25,959 nucleotides of DNA from Pelargonium cotyledonis (taxonomy: Eukaryota > Streptophyta > Magnoliopsida > Geraniales > Geraniaceae), in NCBI GenBank assembly GCA_036897625.1, contig JAYMTA010000622.1, positions 1 to 25,959 of the forward strand, given 5' to 3'. Shown here in pieces: positions 20,801-25,959 of the stretch. Numbering within the stretch: the stretch's first letter is position 1; each line of letters opens with the position of its first letter. The notes below the pieces were generated by a model. That model had not been told where the DNA came from. It did not search any database and saw nothing but the letters and a program-made list of their open reading frames with translations. Made by a program: the position numbers and the translations under genes.

Positions 20801-23800
20801 TATCAAATGGATTAGGTCGCTATAACTTTTATGGTACAATAATACCGTGCACAAGCAATCTGATGTCATAAAAAAATCCTGCTTGTTTGAAGGAAATATC
20901 TTACAGATTTTATTTACCCTATCAAGTTCTTCGAAACTATCATTTAATTAAGGTAAAAAAACCCAATTTGGTCCTGAACTTTTAAGTATGGATCCAATTT
21001 GATCCATGAACTTTTTCTTTTTTTTACCTAAAATAGTCACTGAACTTTCAAATATAGACCCAAAATGATCATTGTCATTACTTTGGTCTGACATGGATTT
21101 TAAAATATATTTAATTATTATTATTTTGATGATGTGACCGGTCATGTGCTGGTCACATGAGTTATTTAATACAACCGGACCGTCAAGTTGGCAAAACAAT
21201 TGGAAAATAATTTTTTTACTATATTTTAAATTTCACGTCAGACCACTTAATGGAAAAATAGAAGGAAGCTAACAGCAAGAACCATTTTGGGTCCATATTT
21301 GATAGTTCAGGGATCAAATTTGATCCATATGAGAATTTTCAAGGACCAAATTGGGTCTTTTACCTTTAATTATTAATTATTAGTTATTTGTTTGATGGGT
21401 GTTTCTCTAGTGTCTAAGTTGGAGGGACTGAAATAATATCCCCCCACCCACCAGCCAAAATCACTTGTGTCATAAATGAAGATCATATCTTAGAGACTTT
21501 ACCTAAACTTCATAATCTGGGCCAAGAAATGCCCACAGTTCTTAATTATAAATAATATACAAGTCCCCAAATTTTATAACTTATAAGACCCTACATCTTG
21601 GATTTTCAGCTACACAAATGTTGTCAAATTTGAAACTCTGGATTCTAATTACCAACAGACGTCAGACAAAAGCAAGATTAACACCAACTGCATAGAATTT
21701 ATGCAAATATTTACCCTTCACTAAATTCATTTTGCTACGCCAATGCACGCCTACACCTCATTAGGGCGGACAATACTACACTATGAAAGCAACAAGGCAT
21801 ATCGGGGCAGACACCAACCATGACCTGATGACCCATAAGTTTACTATCCCAGATATTGTATCAACATTCAACATCAATTAAAATTACTATTTACTACATC
21901 TGTGATTTTACTTGATAATTTTGAGGACAAAAGACGGTGTTCAATTGAAAACTGACGAGTGAAACATAAAAATAGAATCTAAATTCTAAGTAACAAATTC
22001 AACTGGAGTTTAAGATGACAAGCATGCATGGAGTAACAGTCAACAGATTGCTTGTATTATTGTTATAAGGGAGGAGCAGATCTTAGACTTACGATTTAGT
22101 CATGGATATTACCCCCTGAAGAATACCAGAAGTACCACCAAGAATTGGAAGCAGAGCGAACAGCATACCCACTGCACAATCCTATTAGGAAAGGGTAGTT
22201 GAGACTCAAAAAGGAGGAGAAAAACTCTAGGCAATAGAAATTTATTTAAAGACAGAAAGTAATATAAAGAAATCAAATCGGGTCTTACTGATTGTTTAAG
22301 GATCTGACAGAAGTAACATGACTATTATATAGATGTGATGAGATAATTACACACCTGCAGGATAAGGATACCGATCGTGACCTGACCGTGAAGGGCATTA
22401 ATACTATTTCTTTCCATCAAGAATTTCAAAACCTATGCAAGTAAAGAAAGAACACAACAACTTCTTGTCAGTGACAGGAAAATATTGTACATTATAAACT
22501 AGCAAACACTGACTGCAAAACCAAAAAGTATTTTAAATAAATACTTGATTGGTTCAATAACCCAAAAAAAGGTTCTAAAAGAGTTCTTGAACAATCTCAT
22601 TTGTTCCAATTTAGTTAAAAATTAGTGCAAGAGTGTTCCATTTAAGGACATGATAAAAATAATATTTTTTTTGTCCAAAAAACATGTTGACATGGCAAAA
22701 AATAATAACAGTAAAGTAAAAGTTTTGTATCTAATGATACGTGGCATAATCTAATTAGTCTACAATACAGAACTCCTTCAATCCTAAACACAATCATTTT
22801 CTCCCTTCCCATAATCTTATCTTCTTCAACACAAGGCTTCAGAAACCCAACCCCAAGCCATCACCACTTCAGCTTCGCTGAGCCACTGGACTCCCATGCT
22901 GCTGTGACTCCAACCACAGACCATAACCACAGATCAGAGGCAGAGCAGCCCCGTCCAGACACCACTCCAAAAATGGGCGAGAATAATAAAGCCCAAGTTC
23001 AGTTATACCCTCTGCCATCATTCTCCTTCTCTGTCATCACCACCAGTGACCACCACAACCACAGAAATAAGAAATCTCTCCTCTTGACCTTTAGACCTTT
23101 GTTTCTTTCTCCTCTAAATACCCAGCTCAAAATACCCCAAACCCTCTCCATCTAACTGACAGGTGGGCACCATGGTTAAAGCTTTCGGGTGGCAGCAGAG
23201 GTCACTACAAAGGCAACAATGTTTTCAATCGAAAACATTAATTGAGATCTCAAAGTAAGGAAATAGATTTTAAATGGACTCTTCTATTAGATTCACTATC
23301 ATGGAGGAAAGAGAAGTTTCAAATTCAATTTGGAATTTGATGGCTTTGGGTTGAAATTTTGATTGTTAAGGGCAAAATATCATTTCAAAATATAGTAAAT
23401 TTAAAACTATTTTTTTTATCAAAAGTATTGTTTTATTATTATCTATATTAGATTATTATTTTATTATATTGTGTTGAGTGTTGACACACCACTAATTCTA
23501 TATAAAAAATTATTGTTTTTACTGGTGTTAGTTAGATTTAACAACCAGCGTAGGTGATTTTAATGGCCTTAAATGGAACACTATTGGGCTAATTTTGGAC
23601 TAAACATGAACAAATACAATACAAGGGCTAAATTGGAAAAGATGAGATGGTACAATGACAAATTTAGAACTTTCTCTATAAAAATTAAATAAATAATAAT
23701 CTATGCAAAGACAATAATAGGTATCAAAAACCCTCTATCAATGATACTTATTTGAAAACAATTCAAAGTCCTGATCTACATGATACAGTACACTAGGCTT

Positions 23801-25403
23801 AGCAAGATTAAGCATAGTAACTTCACACCCCGTTATGTTATTTTCATGCATGTAAAAATGTGGGTAGAATTCAAAATGAATCAAGTCTTCTAATTGATTA
23901 AATTTGCTTTGATGGAAATAACTATGAGAGCCAATGTATCAAATAACAACATTTTTTTGTGGAACATGTTGGTTGTGAAACCCAACCAAGCAGCATGAAG
24001 TGGTTTATTTGGATATCAGTATCATAGTAGCAATCATGAAAAGCGTCCTATGGGAAAGAGTTACAGACAATAATTAATAAAATTTTAAAAAAACTCATCA
24101 CTTATTCACAGAATACAAGTAAATAGGCAGTTAGGATTATAATTTTAAGTAGGAAAGGGTATTGTGAGAGTTGAGAGAACACTGTGTATTTTATTCACAA
24201 TAAATAAACCCACAAGTATGAGAGCCAAATTTTCTCGACACCGCCAAATATTTACAGCTAAATATAAAATGGCATTACACATCAGTATGATAAAGACAAA
24301 ATTGGCCTTTTATACAACTGTACTAAAATCATGCACAAATACCAACAACAAAAGTAAATGTCTCGTGAACTAGGAAGAGAAATTTTAAAACATGAGCACA
24401 GGGTTGAATTCCAATAAAAACACATTGAATATACCAATAAGCAGCATGTGAAATAAACAAATGATAACCTATGTGAAGAGATTTACCACTGCAGTTGATG
24501 ACATAGACAAGAATGCGCCAACAAATATTCCCTCAGAAGGTTTACCACCACATAACTGCAATACACATGCAGCTACAATCATCAGAAATTCAAAGTTAAA
24601 GTGAACAATAACAGTTAAAAGTGAAGCCCATAGTTCTAGAACAACAGAGAAATCATACCACACAAATTCGGTCTGACTAGAGTAACTAAACAGTTTTTGA
24701 GAGTAAATAAGTTCGTATCTTATTTGGACCAACTACTTAACATAATAGCAGAATGCTGCTGATGTATTATAAAACCTTGGCTTAGTGCTCTAGGCCTAAG
24801 ATGCCAGTTAATTAAGTTTCAGCACTCAGAAAACATGTCCGTGGAGAACTCAAAATATATAAAATTACCAGTTCAGAGAGTAGAAAGAACGAAGCCCACA
24901 ATTACTATCATCATGACAAAAGTTAACTGTTTCAATTAAGCACAAGGGCGAAGCTTACATCTAGAGCAAAGCTATCTAGACCAATAAAATAAACTTATGG
25001 AAGTTTAAAAATAATAAAAATAAAAGTTCATGACAAAAAGCCTAATATATCTTAAAGAAGTCATAACTTGTTTCCTCGTGAAAGCTAAGAACAACATTAC
25101 AAACATTTTTTGGCATCTTGAGCATTATAGAACAACTAGGCTCCATTAAAATGATAATATATTTTTTAAAAAACAGAAAATAAGTATAAAAAAAAAAAAA
25201 AAAAGCTTAATGTTGCTATTTCTATCTAACAACTTTAGCTGAATCTAGGTCAGAGATTATGGTTTTGCACATCAAATGTTTGCACCCAATAATATTGGTA
25301 AAAATTCGATAAGACATACAGAAGCTGTAATTCCACATAAGCACATAAATAGGAAAATCTGGAGAAGACCTCCCAGAACAGCTACTGCTCGAACAACGCG
25401 AAG
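17847..25403 (-). CDS. K+ efflux antiporter of the KEA4/5/6 group (CPA2), C-terminal part, 5' end outside window
   Basis: Twelve minus-strand exons in translation order: 25403-25320, 24555-24487, 22432-22355, 22181-22093, 20458-20362, 20287-20234, 20056-19961, 19173-18985, 18887-18810, 18347-18303, 18117-18028, 17927-17847. All have GT-AG borders and matching phase, giving 349 residues plus TGA. The protein starts inside the Na+/H+-exchanger domain at LRVVRAVAVLGG and ends GSHDS. Diagnostic stretches: SMSSTAVVLKFLMERNS, the LILQ-DCAVG site whose Gln-Asp pair is split by an intron, TNELYQLAAVAFCLLVAW, LELGSFAAGVMISTTDL, VEPIRNFFAALFLASIGM and SLAQIGEFAFVLLSRASN. There are many hydrophobic spans and no TrkA-N/KTN domain, as in KEA4-6. 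Arabidopsis KEA4-6 exchange K+ for H+ in Golgi, trans-Golgi and prevacuolar membranes and adjust luminal pH. About 200 N-terminal residues are missing and should lie right of 25959. No frameshift or stop was found. KEA4, 5 and 6 cannot be separated here. Confidence 0.93.
19174..19960 (-). other. Antiporter intron
   Basis: The 787-bp intron between LEQ and VEPIRN. It is AT-rich. A small stretch near 19553-19595 with aaggtg and caccacctt words could be a worn repeat, but I cannot define ends. Confidence 0.7.
20943..20951. repeat. Left 9-bp target duplication of the Mutator-type MITE
   Basis: The sequence tttaattaa directly abuts the element; tttaattat follows it at 21365-21373, an 8 of 9 match. 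Nine bases is the usual target-duplication length of Mutator-like elements. The target is AT-rich, so a chance match is less unlikely than for a mixed sequence. Confidence 0.7.
20952..21364. mobile_element. Mutator-like foldback MITE in an antiporter intron
   Basis: A 413-bp non-coding element with long inverted arms. The left end reads ggtaaaaaaacccaatttgg and the reverse complement of the right end ggtaaaagacccaatttgg. The resemblance continues for about 110 bases with mismatches and small gaps: both arms carry tggatc(c/a)aatttgatcc, tgaacttt/tgaactat and caaatat(a/g)gacccaaaatg. A 9-bp target duplication with one mismatch flanks it. No transposase is encoded, so a partner element would have to move it. 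It sits in the 1,634-bp intron (20459-22092) between the exons ending SMTKS and starting LVVLLSF, far from both splice sites. Confidence 0.85.
21365..21373. repeat. Right 9-bp target duplication of the Mutator-type MITE
   Basis: tttaattat, matching 20943-20951 at eight of nine bases. Confidence 0.7.
22560..23680. mobile_element. Second inverted-repeat element, about 1.1 kb, in an antiporter intron
   Basis: Near 22570-22645 the + strand has tctaaaagagttcttgaaca, ctcatttgttccaatttag and gagtgttccatttaagga. The reverse complement of about 23568-23672 carries tctaaatttgtcattgtacc, ctcatcttttccaatttag and agtgttccatttaagg in the same order. This makes two divergent inverted arms of roughly 75-100 bases. 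The middle (about 22800-23160) is much less AT-rich than its surroundings and contains a Pro/His/Ser-rich open frame (22904-23155) of no known family. The ends and target duplication are not certain; ttaaataaata occurs at both 22533 and 23685, but in AT-rich DNA this is weak. It is probably a non-autonomous DNA transposon, possibly carrying captured host DNA. Confidence 0.6.
23681..24486 (-). other. Rest of the antiporter intron
   Basis: The remaining part of the 2,054-bp intron 22433-24486. It is AT-rich. The stretch 24150-24380 has a somewhat different texture and a 69-codon open frame, but no family resemblance; it may be a worn retroelement piece. Nothing firmer can be said. Confidence 0.5.
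24556..25319 (-). other. Antiporter intron
   Basis: The 764-bp intron between GITAS and LCGGKPSEG. It is AT-rich, with an A tract at 25188-25204 and no other structure I can support. Confidence 0.75.
25188..25204. repeat. Poly-A tract
   Basis: Seventeen A in a row inside an antiporter intron; no flanking duplication seen. Confidence 0.85.
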
Positions 25404-25959
25404 CTGCAAATATGGACATATTATATCAACCACGGATCTTCTAACAAACATAAACACCAAAAGGAAATCAAATGTGATTTGAAAGTAACTAAAGGCACGT
25501 CTTGGGTGCCTAAGGTATAGGTAAGGCTCAAAACTTGCACCTTGCATATGGTCAGGCCAAGCGACATTCATCAGACGTGCCAAGGGCACATAAGGAATAG
25601 GTTTAGAAGCAAAAAGGATACACACATCAAATTTTGTTATAAATTATTGAATAATAATTTAGAATAATGAAATAAAGGGAAAAATATATATTACTTACCA
25701 TAAAGATGATGAAGATGAAGTTAAAGAAAAAATGGCAACAAATAATGAAACAGATAATATGATGTTTGATAATGAGGATTATAAAAACATTAAGCACATA
25801 ATTAAGAGTCCTGAACTTATTTATTTTTTGATGGAAACTTGAAATACTAGTTTATATTTTAATAAATATTTTGACTTCATATATTCTCAAGAGATTTAGA
25901 TAGAATGTAATTATTAATTTTTATATATATTCACTGTGTTAAAATTATTTATATATATA
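25404..25959 (-). other. Upstream antiporter intron, right edge
   Basis: A good acceptor (minus-strand catatttgcag) ends at 25404, so this should be the intron before the exon starting LRVVRA. A minus-strand open frame runs through 25625-25404 in phase with that exon, but its translation (with PYVPLARLMNVAWPDHMQG) does not resemble the expected LEFSAAK of the family. It is therefore not taken as coding. The last 340 bases are very AT-rich. The missing N-terminal exons are not found here. Confidence 0.6.

Noticed and set aside
22904-23155. 83-codon Pro/His-rich open frame inside an antiporter intron
   Set aside because: It lies inside the inverted-repeat element; no known domain. Kept only as a hint of captured DNA.
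24150-24380. Possible solo LTR in an antiporter intron
   Set aside because: The TATA-like tataaaagg word on the minus strand and TG/CA-like ends were suggestive, but I found no clear target duplication or paired LTR.
1-25959. A functional gene cluster linking lipid A synthesis, kinase, MYB and antiporter
   Set aside because: The four genes differ in orientation, spacing and pathway and look like an ordinary plant gene neighbourhood.

Overview
The window is nuclear DNA from a flowering plant, most likely a eudicot. It is AT-rich, the genes are split by many GT-AG introns, and the proteins belong to plant families. Three genes lie on the + strand and one truncated gene lies on the - strand. 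No operons, CRISPR arrays, rRNA or tRNA genes were found. I rebuilt the exons by hand from splice sites, reading phase and remembered family sequences; nothing was searched or aligned by computer.

Layout: 1-1974 is upstream DNA with a complete tRNA-type SINE (466-629, 17-bp target duplication) and two short upstream ORFs. 1975-6124 is a nine-exon receptor-like cytoplasmic kinase with an N-terminal USP-like domain (670 aa). 6986-10142 is a plant LpxA, the UDP-GlcNAc O-acyltransferase of the mitochondrial lipid A-like pathway; its main domain lines up with E. coli LpxA at a constant offset of 28 residues, with all remembered catalytic residues present. 10143-13599 has no gene, but its first part looks like a spliced LpxA 3'UTR. 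13800-14917 is a three-exon MYB-related repressor (297 aa) with a CCHC knuckle, an RLFGV motif, a SHAQKYF MYB repeat and an LxLxL EAR motif. 14918-17846 is intergenic and holds a second SINE (15625-15723) between 15-bp duplications. 17847-25403 (- strand) is the C-terminal 349 residues, in 12 exons, of a KEA4/5/6-type K+/H+ antiporter whose first exons lie beyond the right edge. Two of its introns carry inverted-repeat transposon remnants, one a clear Mutator-type MITE with a 9-bp target duplication.

The four genes are unrelated in function, as is usual in plant chromosomes, and I see no sign of a functional cluster. The MYB and KEA genes converge. I found no convincing new biological system. 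The points most worth checking are the start and splicing choice of LpxA (mitochondrial or cytosolic), its acyl-chain ruler residue, the upstream ORFs of the kinase and the four transposable elements.
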